Source: Bradysia coprophila (Eukaryota > Arthropoda > Insecta > Diptera > Sciaridae). From it: DNA of 64,000 bases. Below, piece by piece: positions 34,471 to 46,600 of this stretch (position 1 is the first letter of the stretch; each line of letters opens with the position of its first letter). A program made the translations under genes and the position numbers. The notes under the pieces are model-generated. The model was given only the letters and a program-made list of their open reading frames with translations, did not search any database and was not told where the DNA came from. The stretch covers positions 6,200,001 to 6,264,000 of the forward strand of contig NW_023503374.1 in assembly GCF_014529535.1 (NCBI RefSeq), in the 5' to 3' direction.

Positions 34471-36239
34471 ACGCCGGTGAACCTTATTGCAAAAGACAGA
34501 ATTCGGACTTTACGCTCGGGAGTTATTCAGAAAATTTGGTCGGAAAAGAGAGATCGATCATTAGATAGATTTAACGAGGAAAGCCAGATACTACCGTACA
34601 ATGCATAAAAACCATAGAGAGACGATTTTGTGAGAGAATTTCATATATTTTCTCTGACAAATTCGCCTCTCCAGCAAAATTCAACAGTAGGAAGAATGTA
34701 ATTAGTTTTGTCTGGATTAGATTTTCTTATGGTTGTGTAGGCTACAACTTGTATCGAATCGATGTGATACCCGTCGGTAAAATACTAGTCAGTATACTCC
34801 ATTGATTCGAACATCTTATTATTTTACGCATAAAAACGCCTTAACGAACGCGCCAAATTAAAAAATAATTAAAGTACGTGCTGTATAAGTGGAACAATAA
34901 ACAATAATTCTATTGTTCATTCAATGGCTTTCCTGGAACGCGACTGTAAAGAATTCATCATCCGACATAACATAATGCGTCCCCATATTATGCTTTTTAT
35001 TGAATTATTCACAAAAGATACACAAATCCTTGAGACACAAACTTTTTAAAGAGAGAAAGAAGTAAAAAAAACCCTAACAGATTAATATTACCAGCTTAGA
35101 CGAGAACATGTGAACGTTCCAACAACACAAAAAAAAAGAATCCGTATTCTTCTCAATCTGAATGTTCTTTGATACAAAATTCATATTCATAGTCGTTGTC
35201 GAAGAGAAAAGTTATGTAGTGGTTGACAAAAGCCGCGTCATGTTGAACTGAGAGTATACGTATGAAGTGTTATTGAAGTTGAAATCATAATGTCAACTGC
35301 ATCCATGTATGTTATAAGTTATATATCATACTCTATCATCTTTCAAATGATTTAGCGAGAAGCATACATTGTGTTTGTGTTCCGTCGGGAAAATGGAAAA
35401 TGTGACTTAATCATTTTTCTACATAAAAAGACTTGTTATTACATTCGTTTTAGGTTTCCGGTTTTCATTCCCACTACGTTCTTTTATTATTACTTAGTAG
35501 CGTCTCGTCTCGAACAGTCTTCAGGGGGGCTGGAAAGTAGACGTGTATACATTTCAAATAAATGAAAGCAATGTTTTCAATGAAGAGAGTCTTTAGGAAA
35601 TCGTGGAAAGACATTACATGTCTACAAAACAAATAGACAGATATGTCGCTAAATGAATTGTTAGGTTACAATGAAAATAGTTTTCCATTTGCGAAATACA
35701 CAGATGCAATCAGAGAACTTCAAATCTTATAGAAATTAACCGAACGCAATTGAATCTTTTTTGGGATTAAAATTTAATTCCTCAAAAATTACTTTCATTA
35801 CATTTGTCGACATATTTGGCAGAGAATGTTCACGCTGAGTTTATTTCCAACAGTTAACTATAACATTGAGATACGTCCTTTAATACCATCGTCCCTAACA
35901 AATCGAAAGTAATCTCACATGGACCTAAAATTTTAACCACCAATTGTGCTGAGAAGTATTTAGTTAATCCCTTAACAATCTGCGTAACCTATTATAAAAA
36001 TCGTGAATTTGGTAACATGTGTAACATGCGAAAAACAAGATTCAAAATCCACCGAAGTGGTGGCGATCCACTTGTCAAACGAACAGTACTAGAGAAATTC
36101 TTTTATCTAATCATACAACATCAGATCGCTAATCTTTGTTTTGGCGTCAATCCAAGTGATCACTACTGAACTGCCCTTTACCAGTTAATTCCACAGTAAT
36201 GTCAAATTTAAACAGTGTTCTCTTATACAGCAGATTATA
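34471..36239. other. AT-rich stretch
   Basis: No gene, RNA gene or mobile element with clear ends was recognised. Confidence 0.4.
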
Positions 36240-37812
36240 ATGTTAAAACCATCGATATAATATAGGGTAGATAAGTAATGTCAAAGCAACTTTATGCGGA
36301 AAGATCACATGTGTAACGTAACTTACGTTTTGAGAAAGCGCGCGAAATATTGTCATACAAATATTTGAAAATAAATGAAACTCTGCATTTCTCAATTTCC
36401 TTTTTTCTCGTTTTGTGTTGTGATTCGTATTTTTTGCACTTGTTTTTTTCGTTCTTCGTGTCTCATTATCTACAGTATATTATAGGCTGATGCTAATCGC
36501 ACGAGCGTGCGAATAGCCATTTCACAGTGGATTTGACTACTCGCAAGCGCGTGCGAATATCCATTCCACACTGTCTTATGCTCAAAACAAACGAGGCATT
36601 GAAAACGTGTTTTGGTCCTAGTTTTCATTGACAGATGCAGCAATCGCGATTTTGAATAGAAAAAGTTCTAACTTCATTTGACAGTTTCGAAAATTTCGTC
36701 ATGAAAAATAGGACCAAAACACGTTTTCAATGCCTCGTTTGTTTTGAGCATTAGACTATTCGCACGCACCTGCGAATAGCCATTTCACATCGGATGTGAC
36801 TACTTGCACTCTCGTGCGAATATCCAAAACAACTAATACTGGCTATTCGTACGCTAAAAGGACTGCTTATGGAAAAGACGAATATGATTTTCGCGCGGCG
36901 CGTACGAATAGCCAGTACTCATAAGATTACAAAAGAGCGCAACTGACGATATAAAACGGCTGTAACTGTTGTTGTAAAACAATTTTGAGATTTTGAGTGT
37001 GTTGGAATGGTTAAATAAAAAAAAAACAAGAGCGAAGATATTTGTCGCTGATGTAAATTTATTTATTTAATTATTTATTTATTCCGTTATTTAGTAGAAT
37101 TCGAAATCCTGAAGTAAAGATACACTTGCACAAGTTTGTTTAGATGCCACCACGTGAAATGTCTCAGTCGAATAATTTCGAAAGAATTTTTTTTGTGTTA
37201 AGTGTCAATGTTGAGGTTTTGCACATTTTGATCGAATAATATTTCCTACGCATTTTTAATGGTAGTATTCCATAAATAACCGTGTATAAATTCATAGGGC
37301 GCACTAAGATACTACACTACATCCACTTTTCTTTTTTACTTAAAACATTTTCAGTTCTATACAATGCACTGATCTACGAGTACAGTTATACAGCTTCGAG
37401 TTAGTCCAACCGTGATAAAGAATCCAACCCAGATCTTTCTTCTCACTCTTATCATCTTCTTTCTTTCGTTGAATTCAGTTTTCGCTCTCATACTACTATC
37501 AGTTACTCTTCGTTTCAAAGCTGTTGAAAATGTGTAAGTGCAATTATCCGATTGCAACTGGAGGAACCCTTTGTTTTTAACTGAATTAAATCCAAGAAAT
37601 TTGTCTTCTGTAAAAAAAATGCGGGATGGGAGGTTTTTTTCAAAAAATTATCATTTTGACTTGGTAGAAAAATTTGAATGCGTGCGAATAGTCAATTCCA
37701 ATGTTAAATGGCTATTCGCACGCGCGTCCGAATAGTCAAATCCAATGTGAAATGGCTATTCGCACGCGCGTGCGAATAGTCACAGCGTATATTATATCGA
37801 TGGTTAAAACTA
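36240..37812. mobile_element. Element with TIRs and CpG-rich palindrome arrays
   Basis: Imperfect 23-bp inverted ends: GTTAAAACCATCGATATAAT at 36240, and ATTATATCGATGGTTAAAAC ending at 37812. Near both ends lie arrays of about 45-bp units holding the palindrome CTATTCGCACGCGCGTGCGAATAG with spacer CATTTCACATTGGATTT (36490-36600, 36753-36830 and 37680-37785). The 172-bp MITE is inserted in the left array. The interior shows no coding frame. Confidence 0.6.
36579..36750. mobile_element. 172-bp MITE with TTA target duplication, copy 2
   Basis: Same length as the copy at 12185-12356 and reversed relative to it; ends TGCTCAAAACAAACGAGGC, flanked by TTA at 36576-36578 and 36751-36753. Its inverted repeats are nearly perfect, so it is probably young. 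Confidence 0.88.
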
Positions 37813-37887
37813 ATGAAGTGGAAGATTTTACATCTAGTGTTTTGATATTTCAAACAATAGAAGTAATAGATATCTACTGATTAGGTA

Positions 37888-38052
37888 CACTGACAAAAAA
37901 GTTTCGAAAAACTCAGCTGTTGCAGGTAACTTTGTCTCCAGGTCATCTACAATATCTACCACAGCTGTAGCGCCCCATATAAAAAATACAGCTGCGGCAG
38001 ATAATGTAGATTACCTGTGACAGGTGAGTTTTTCGAAACTATTTTGTCAGTG
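37888..38052. mobile_element. 165-bp MITE with CACTGACAAAA ends
   Basis: CACTGACAAAAAAGTTTCG and CGAAACTATTTTGTCAGTG form the ends, continued by AAAACTCAGCTGT / ACAGGTGAGTTTT and CAGCTGTAG / TACAGCTG. Non-coding. Confidence 0.82.
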
Positions 38053-38070
38053 TGACGTTTGCCGTTTGTA

Positions 38071-38203
38071 ATAGTAGATTACAGGAGAGCCTATGTAAAT
38101 GAGTAATACATGTGTGCGATGTTTGCGGCGTGTGAGCCGAAGGCGAACCGCCTAATTTCGCACACATGTATTACTCATTCACATAGGCTCTTCTGTACTG
38201 TTC
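38071..38203. repeat. Foldback palindrome with CpG-rich core
   Basis: The arms are GAGCCTATGTAAATGAGTAA / TACATGTGTGCGA and TCGCACACATGTATTACTC / ATTCACATAGGCTC, around the core GAGCCGAAGGCGAACCGCC. It lies between two inverted-repeat elements. Confidence 0.82.
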
Positions 38204-38902
38204 TTTAATGTGTAGGCATCCTGTGCGTTGTATTTACATTGTCTAAGATGAAAACTACGAAACAATTTAGCATAAAACAGCATTTCGGAACCTTTCCACT
38301 TCTAACCATTTTGAACTAAAATTTCATTTTCATTTAGTAGGCATCGGTTGTGCACGCCATTTCGGCTATAGGTTTGTTCCAAGGTCATATGAATTGTCAA
38401 ATTTCATCCATATAACCATAACCTCAATAATATCTCTGTGTAAATCGCGTAGGCGACGTTACTCGATTTGTATGAAATATCACGTAAGCGACGTTGCTGT
38501 GGATGAAATTGTCGTTTTTCGGGTTGTCAAAGTTCGTGTTTACAGTTACTTGGAACAAACCTATATTTAGTTGACTTCTTTGTTGTTGTCATTCTCAGTT
38601 TCAGAGCAAAATTTTTAATTTTGTTGTTTTAAACTATAAATTCAGTGTGATTTTAGTGTTTTCTTAATGTTATCGATGGCGGCAGGTGTACCAAAAAAAA
38701 GTTCTGCCTGTGTAGATTCTAATTTATATCGTGGTTTGTGTGAAGTGAAAACATAAACAAAATCATCGAAAAATTTCCGACCAGCGCATGTAAATGATCG
38801 CGCATAGCATGTAAATCATCGAAAAACCTAACATGTAAGTTTCGTTTACATTTTCATCGCAGACAATGTAAATACAACGTACAGGATGCCTACACATTAA
38901 AA
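38204..38902. mobile_element. 699-bp inverted-repeat element with a nested MITE
   Basis: About 40-bp inverted ends: TTTAATGTGTAGGCATCCTG and CAGGATGCCTACACATTAAA, continued by CGTTGTATTTACATTGTCT. It contains the MITE at 38367-38565. Confidence 0.82.
38367..38565. mobile_element. 199-bp MITE with TATAGGTTTGTTCCAAG ends
   Basis: Left TATAGGTTTGTTCCAAGG and right CTTGGAACAAACCTATA, with a possible TA or TATA target. Internally AATCGCGTAGGCGACGTTAC and ACGTAAGCGACGTTGC are direct relatives. Nested in the 699-bp element. Confidence 0.78.
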
Positions 38903-41252
38903 GTATAAATGTTGAAAGCAAAGCACTTTTAGCAGTAGTGTTACTATAAATAGGGTACTGACAGTGTGACAGTGTGAAGTATAAATAACTTATTTTCAAT
39001 TGATGTAAATTATTATTCTGTAGAACAAAAGTGTAAACAGAATATCTGAAAAATGTCTGCTTGATTTTATATCTCACTTTGAAAACTGTAATTTCATATT
39101 ACATATATTTAAATATCCAGATCCAATCTAATTCAATCTAATTGGATTCTTTTTAAAATCTTTAATAAGTGGGATTGGCATCGGGATGGCTAGATTTTTT
39201 TTTCAATAATTTCTGTAAAAAAAATTAAATATTTTTTTCAATGGTTTTCATTGTAAATCTTCTTTTTATTGAAATATGAAACTTTTTTCTCAAAATCGCA
39301 CACGGTCTATTATAAATCACTGTAAAAACCCATTTAAATACAAAATAGTACTCTATTCGGGGGTCATCGACTATGATCACTTTCACTTGAAGTGCGTTGT
39401 TGAAAGCCGACCTTTTCTTTTAATAAGAATGTCGTGTCAAGTCCAAAAGTTAAGAACTTAACAAATTCGCATTTTCACGTACCACTCATAGAAAGAAATT
39501 CAACGCTCTGTCATAACCATATTTGTCGCAGCATTCGGTTATAAACTTCGCCTGGCTGGAGAGAATATAATTTATTTAACGATTTTCCTATGGCAAGAGT
39601 TTGGATATTATTTATTGCTCAAACACTGTTATGGGTTGCCAAGATATATTCGGAAAACTAGAATGGCGAACACATCTAAAATCATTACAGAGAAGTGCTG
39701 CATTAATGAAATGATAAAAGTTAATATCAGTTAATACAAAAGGCATCGTGCAGCGTTGATGATACGAAACGAAAGCAATAAAGCATCCCATTTTTACCAG
39801 TTTATGCACCATGTGGCCAGACATGATCCGATAAATAATACAATCAAATATATATCTAAGCGGAACACTCAAGATGTCGTATTTTACTTGAAGGAAAATG
39901 GTTTAATATCATATCCACACACACATACCTCTACGCATCCTAACCCAAACAAAACTTTGGGTTTTAGAAACATAATTATGATGATGACATTTCCCCATAA
40001 ATTATTTGTGTTATTACTCTTAGCATTCCTAAATCAAAATTATATCAACAGACAAATATATCCCTTAAATTCGTCCACAAACGTGTTAACAACCCAAATA
40101 AGACAATTATGGTGTATTACCTTCTGTAATGGCGTATGGCTTTTACTTAGCAGAGCTATTATAATATATATTGCGGTTGGGCTTCAATCATGTCATGTTG
40201 AATGTAATATCATAGCAGCTCACTAGCAGAGACACAAAAGAAAATCTTGTCAAATAGGGGTCTGAAAACTGCTGATTTTTGTACGAAGCATTCAAAGTGA
40301 GCATTTTCAACAGATTGTAATCTATTACTTCATTGGTATTAACCGAAAATTTTGCCATGAAAAAGTCTTTTCGTAATAAGAAGCTAATAGTTGATTTTGG
40401 TCGGCACTATCGATGAAAATCCTATATTAGTCAAATTAAGGTTTGCTTCCCTCTTAGAGAAGGATATGAATGTACTCAGCTCATCAGATCACATTTCAAT
40501 GACGTCCAGCTTTGCTTTATTTATCCTATCCTAATAAAGATCATTCTCTGTCATAGTAACTATATCAACTTTTCGTCTCATTTTTCTCGTCACGAATACT
40601 TATTTGTTTGCCGATGGGAGAAAATGGTAAATTCCAACAAGAGCGAAGTTTACAACCAGAGCGAAGCGAGTGCTGCAAATCGCTCGATATTTGTATGATT
40701 TGTCGTTGTCCTGACGTAGATAGAAGTTCTTGTTCGTCAATTATTTAGTCCCGTTCAGTCGTTAAGTATGTTGCATTAATGAAATAGTGAAATAATGAAA
40801 AATTCTGACACATACAAACAAATATATTTAATAAATGGATGAGTACACTTAATTAGACTGTATGTCTGAAGAGGAATTTATTTGAATAGCTTTTCTCCAG
40901 TAGGTATAATGGTTGATGAAAATACCTATAGTTAGAACAAGCATGTCAATTTTATCATGAAAATTGAAAGTACTTGGATACAGTTCGATTGCTAATAATC
41001 TACATACGCTAAGTCAACGATAACAATAAATAGAGAAAAAAAAACTGAATAAACTTCCTGAACGCACATATTATTAGCTGTCTCGAATTGTTGTTTTTTG
41101 CAATGATGAATAATCCATACCTTATCTTATCGTAACGTATTGTCTTCAAACGCAGCAATTTTCATGTAAATTTACGACGACGTGACGTACTATTATGTGT
41201 TTGTATTTATGATGTGGAAATTCCAATTTAAAAAAACCATCCTCAGTATCAG
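38903..41252. other. AT-rich stretch downstream of the tetraspanin gene
   Basis: No gene is supported. A 156-codon plus-strand frame (39756-40226) lacks any recognisable domain, and its hydrophobic patches look random. GAGCGAAGCGAG occurs at about 40663 in a short inverted context. Confidence 0.4.
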
Positions 41253-42724
41253 TTACACTGAGAGTGTTTTGCCAAAAATGTAAGCAGCCAATATTCCGAA
41301 AATCTGCAGAATAAATGTTATGCCGTTTTGAGCCTTGCATTTTCTTCTTTCTAATTTGATTTGAAAGTGAACAATATGAATGGATAGAGTCAAAGAAAAA
41401 TGGCTAAAATTCAGCAGAGGTTGCATTGGATTTGGAAAGCTAATGTACCTGGTGTCAATCAGGTTTCATACACAACAATCAAAAATTTTCAATTTCCTTT
41501 CATACACAATAACAAAGAAGAATTTCTTAGCTCATTCTATCAAGGAATGTCGTACTGTTCGTCTTTCATCGGAAATTAACAACAATCCATGTTCATCGAA
41601 CACTTTTCAAATATAGTTCAATCAATGTTAAACCGAAATGCGTCTTTTACCTGCAGAACTGATGATATCATTGCCACTGTTTTAGCCATGAAGACGACAC
41701 GTGCAATTTCCCGATACAAAACTTTAAAACAACCACGACTGTAGTAGTTTTTACATTTTTTGACGCTTGTACAACATGATATTGGGGGGGTTGGCGGAGA
41801 AGGTTTTTTCAATGAACGTTCAGCCATGGCCGAGGAATCGTCTTCGATGTTCGAGAAAGATTCTTCCAGTAGTTCATAGTGCTCTGATGGCTCCGTTGTT
41901 ATATCTCGTTTCGTTGTACGTTTGGTTGTCTGTTTACCGTACGACTGCCAATCAGATGGGCCATTATATCCACAACAGCTATTCTATAGCAATTAGTATA
42001 CTGATTTTATTAAAATCCGATTGGACTCAGACTCCGTTCATGGTTCTGTTTGCCTCAAACTATTGACAGTATTGCAAAGTGAGCTAAGATTCTTACAAAA
42101 CTTTCTACAGTGAAAATCGAAGAGCACCGTCACAATCACAAACAATTAGCCCACATTACACTTGCCCGTCGAAATCATAAAATCACCTCCATTTGAATAG
42201 AGTCCATTATTGAGGCGTACTCTACGTTGTATCCATATTGAACCATAAGATTTTGAATGGAATGGGAAACAATGTAATCCAATTGTCCGTTTAATTTATT
42301 GGAGGTTGTAGCGGTTACAATTTGCAAGATCAGAGTGAGCGAAAGAATGGTTGTGTACTTGAAAGAAAATTCGTCAGCTTAGTATTCGAATGACCTAGAC
42401 AACCGAAATTCTTGTTACCAAATTCATCATAAACGCACTCTCTTTCAACGCTGACCACATTCCAAAGACTCCGAGAGCCAACAAAACGAATCCACTGGCG
42501 ATCCAGGTTATGTTTAAGCCACCAATATCATTGCCTTTCGTTAGAACAAAATAAAAATCTCCCAAAATGAACCTAAGTGATGTGGAACTGCTTATCATCG
42601 TTACTGACAAAACCTAGTTGCGTTGAATAAGAACAACGATCAGCGAAAATCTTTACATTTCCAGGTGAATGCTCACTAATAAACATAAGTTGAGTATGAT
42701 CACAAAAAACTTTGACACTTTCAT
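41253..42724 (-). CDS. Tetraspanin, five coding exons
   Basis: A four-pass membrane organiser protein of 265 residues. The exons are 42724-42677, 42613-42419, 42357-42187, 41983-41651 and 41303-41253; every junction is GT/AG and phase 0. It starts MKVSKFFVIILNLCLL (TM1). TM2 is about ITWIASGFVLLALGVFGMWS, followed by the family motif ALKES. TM3 is in exon 3 (YTTILSLTLILQIVTA). The large extracellular loop has the hallmark CCGYNGPSDW, PISCC, a further Cys and a GC pair (six Cys). TM4 spans the last junction (VFMAKTVAMISSVLQ joined to IFGILAAYIFG), then the short tail KTLSV. Unusual points: a charged insert of about 50 residues between CCG and SCC, no juxtamembrane Cys near the N terminus, and GMWSA where GCCGA is typical. 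The subfamily cannot be fixed by eye; the short tail recalls insect Tsp42E-type proteins. Confidence 0.9.
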
Positions 42725-43422
42725 GTTTGCAGCGCTTAAATTAACTTAAAAACCAAAAGAAAAAAATGCAACTTCAGTCACAAATTGTCGAAATCTAATT
42801 GAATAATATGGCCATACATATTGCTAAGCTCCTGATTAATCGTAACATATTGGATTCGTTTTGTTTTGGGATTTTTTTACAAATTGATAATACCAAATCT
42901 AATCGTTATCGCAGTTAATTTTGTAGAGCGACCGTAGATTAGCATGTGAACAATTAGTTATTACCAATGTCAATTATGTTGGAGAAACGTGACGATTTCC
43001 GGAAAATTAATAGGCCGTCAACGCATTCACTTGAAATGTGCCGAATCCTGACATTTTGCTAAACCCTAAATGTTAGCCCTTCCACGTGAGGGCGGTAAGG
43101 CTTGTCACTATTATCAAAAACAAAAATAAATGTTTGTTCTGCAAGGGCTGAACGTTTCAGATAGTAAGACGATATGGCATAGGTTTCAATTTCAAAATGT
43201 GAACTGATACTAAGGTGCATGCGGGCTTCGGTTCGGTCTAACATAGTTCATGGCTGCGTCATTAAGAGATATTTTTTTTAGAAAATCAGTTGTATATTTT
43301 GAACTTCCCTGACGGCTAGTTTGTTTGAATTATTTCGTTTTGTTTGTGCAGGATAGTTCAGTTGATATTAGGTTTCAGGTAAAATTCAGGTTTATCTGAC
43401 CTGTTCCGAGCCTTACTTAGCC
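42725..43422. other. Upstream of the tetraspanin gene
   Basis: No TATA box or further exon was recognised. The start codon context AAACATGAAA is good for an insect gene. Confidence 0.4.
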
Positions 43423-43612
43423 TGTCACGGACGGCAAGCATATTAATAGTTTTAATATTCAAACTATTACTTCATTTAATCGAAGATTTTCCAAGAATAA
43501 ATTTCAGAAATCTTTTACTTCATTTGTTTTGAACATGCTTTTTGCTATATAAGACCGAGTTAGTCAGCGCTCGTCGTTCATTCTTACTACTGTCGTTGCC
43601 GATAACAGATGA
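43423..43612 (+). repeat. Promoter-like dispersed module (M), best copy
   Basis: Contains all parts: ACGGCAAGCATAT at 43431, ACTATTACTTCATTT at about 43461, AAATCTTTTACTTCATTTGT at about 43509, the TATA box TGCTATATAAGACC at 43543 and GCCGATAACAGATG at 43599. Sequence after ACAGATG is unlike other copies. Confidence 0.7.
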
Positions 43613-46600
43613 TAGGTTGACGACGAATTTGTTTCTAGATCACACTTTTTAACTTGACTTAGACAAAACATCTGGTCCTCCTCTGGCGTTTACTCTTTAT
43701 TTCCGACTTGTTGATTCCTGTCGTCAATCTGTACCGTTAAAACTATAACAGGCCAGACACTGAGAATAGATTGGCATGGGTGTTTACAATATAAGTACAG
43801 TACATGTACCCTTAATATGGTTATTTGTAATTTTTGAAACACAGGTCGTAAAATTAACCCGAAAAATCTACATCATTAGAAAAGTCGGAATATTATACTG
43901 ATGTCATAACAACACCATGTGTGCTATTCAGGAATTCCACGGTTAGTTAACGAATTGGAATTCGATTTCAGATGAGGCAATATTCATTAATTTTGTCCAA
44001 CGATTCTTTATATTGGAAGTCTTTTCTTTATGCTTGAAAATTAGATGGCATAGCGTCACTGAATGATTCCACCATAGAGTTTCTTTCGAATCATTTTTGA
44101 GCTCGTGAAAGAATAGGTTTATTTTTGTGGTATTTTTCATCAACTGTGCAGTATACTAGGCCTAATTAGTCAATGTTAATGGTCAGCTATCAACAGTGAC
44201 ATTAAAAAATATGCCTGAAGGCATTTTCGAACTGAGCCATCCCCATTCCCATTTTTATTTATATTTATACACCATGTAATACAGCACGTATCCATCATAC
44301 CATAATTACCAGGGCTTAAAGTTTCATCACCCCGTACCAACCTAGAACATTATTTTTATGTTTTATCATCCGACCGAAAAGAGATGCGTTTATATCATTT
44401 TATTACAGAGCATAGCTGCCTCATCGTAGCTTGTCTTTTGTGTATTATATTCTCTTAACACCGTTCATCTGGTTCTTATGATTATAAAAAAGAAATAAAT
44501 TTTTTACGAGGGCTACATAAACAAATGAAACTTATTATTTGCATGAAAATATGATTTTTTACGGTTTTTTTTCTCTCCTCCTCGTTCGTTCACTTATTTT
44601 CATTTTGTACGGTCGTTGAATTTCCGTTTGATAATTTATTTTAAAACGTCTTTTTATGCTCTTATGTATATCATAATCTAATCTGAGATGTAATCGCAAA
44701 AACTTCGCTGAAAAGCATTATACCAGGTATACGCTGTACGGTAGAAAAAAAGAGCGCGTGCTAATATACAAAATGGGTTAATGCTATCAAGAGAATAATC
44801 TTTCACAGACGGCAACCATATCGCTTTTACTTTTGACAACGCAGTCGATAACAGATTTTAGCATTAGCCGGAATCTCTCGATAATGCCATTAAAATTTGA
44901 GAATTAGATCAATGGATATTGTATACAATATACATTCTTACTGTTAGTATGCTTTGCATGATTTTGATTTCCCTAGGGTCAAAAATGGCTTATTACATCA
45001 ACATCAGAGAGAGTTGTTTTTGGGACATCACATTAAAAAACTCAGGATGAAAATGAAAAGTGACGTTTCCGTGTGAAGCTTGATCCTCGGCTGCGCCTCT
45101 GAAAACAAAACTTGACACAAGAATTGGACTATTTTACCCTTTGCTACGTAAACTATTATGCGATTACGTCGTAAAATGTTGACTTTTTTATGCATCATTT
45201 TAATGGTGCCAAAAAGGATTTCCACAAAAAGTTACGCACTATTACTGTAGACCTAAGAGATCAGACCAATTTCGGTTCTGAAAGTTTTGCACAGACCCTA
45301 TATAGGTATGAATTCATCACACTGGGAGAAGGTGGATGAAATTCTCTTCTCTTCTTTTGAATCTGCTAAGTTTTAGCAGAGACAACCCTTACTTCATGGA
45401 TATGCTCTATACGGGTCTGGTTTACATTGGCTAAGAAAAATTACGTTAAATATCAAACTAAGAAGCTAGTAAGAAGGTTTATTAAATTTCGTTAAACGTT
45501 CCGGGCAGTCACAATGGTAACCCCAAACATTTTCTTCCCAACCCTATTTTCACATTGCTCATATACACACCTACGACATACACACCGCTAACATGCCATC
45601 CTTATAAATATTATTTCCTTATAAAAAATGTTCATTTGACGACTACTCAACAACAAATAGAAATAATTCACTTTTCTCTTCCAAACATAAAAGCTAATTT
45701 TTCTCTTTACACATTCCTTGCGGTACAATGTGTAAATTAATATAAACAATTTTGTAATTCCCAACGAATATATACTCTACTAATCCCAACACCTCATTCA
45801 CAAAAACACCAAACTATTTGCTTCATCATAAATTTTCCTAATATATTTTCATCTTTTTGAGCAACTTCTATCGTAAACTATATACGACTAGCTACCGTCT
45901 CCTTATAGCATTACCAGCGGAAAGGTCTTATTTATATAAATGGCAAAAAAAAGGAACGAAGGAAAAAAATACACAACAGAAAACACATCACGCAAGAGAT
46001 TCTGTATCAACAAGAGAAACTTCTAACACATTCCATATATTTCATGCATGTGTACATGAAAGCACTGAAATAAGGTTTTTCTTCAAGAAAAACATCAACT
46101 AGCTTTACTCCCAAAACCAATGAACCCATCCACCTACTTCTTAACTCCAACCATTGTTCGAATGTTTTTTTATCAATGAAACGGTGTGTAGGATGGTAGG
46201 GTAGTATAGTATATGTTTATACTACGACAGAAAACCCCTGGTAACTATGACAACCCTACCAAATAAAAATATCAACGCTCGCACATCACACAGTCAGAGT
46301 TTTCGAGAGATATATCAAATTCAATTCCAGTCCATACTATAGCATGTTGCTCGATTTCGGCATGTCTATGAACGTTTTCCTCTAAACGAAAATTCATTGA
46401 GCGAAAACCGGATTCTTACATAATTTCTGTATGAAAACTATGAACGAACATATTACAGAATATACGGCACGACATGGATTCGGTTACACATTTTATGATC
46501 CTACACATCCACCGACATTGTGTATGTTAAGTGGAACGAAATATCTTTTATAATATTCAGCCGCCGCGATGCTCTATAGTGCTCATTCAATGTATATACA

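Noticed and set aside
39756..40226. 156-codon plus-strand frame
   Set aside because: The longest unexplained frame in the window, but it has no domain, no good start context and no splice-consistent neighbours.
41618..41827. Short minus-strand frame read as its own gene
   Set aside because: It is the C-terminal part of tetraspanin exon 4; the apparent start is an internal Met.
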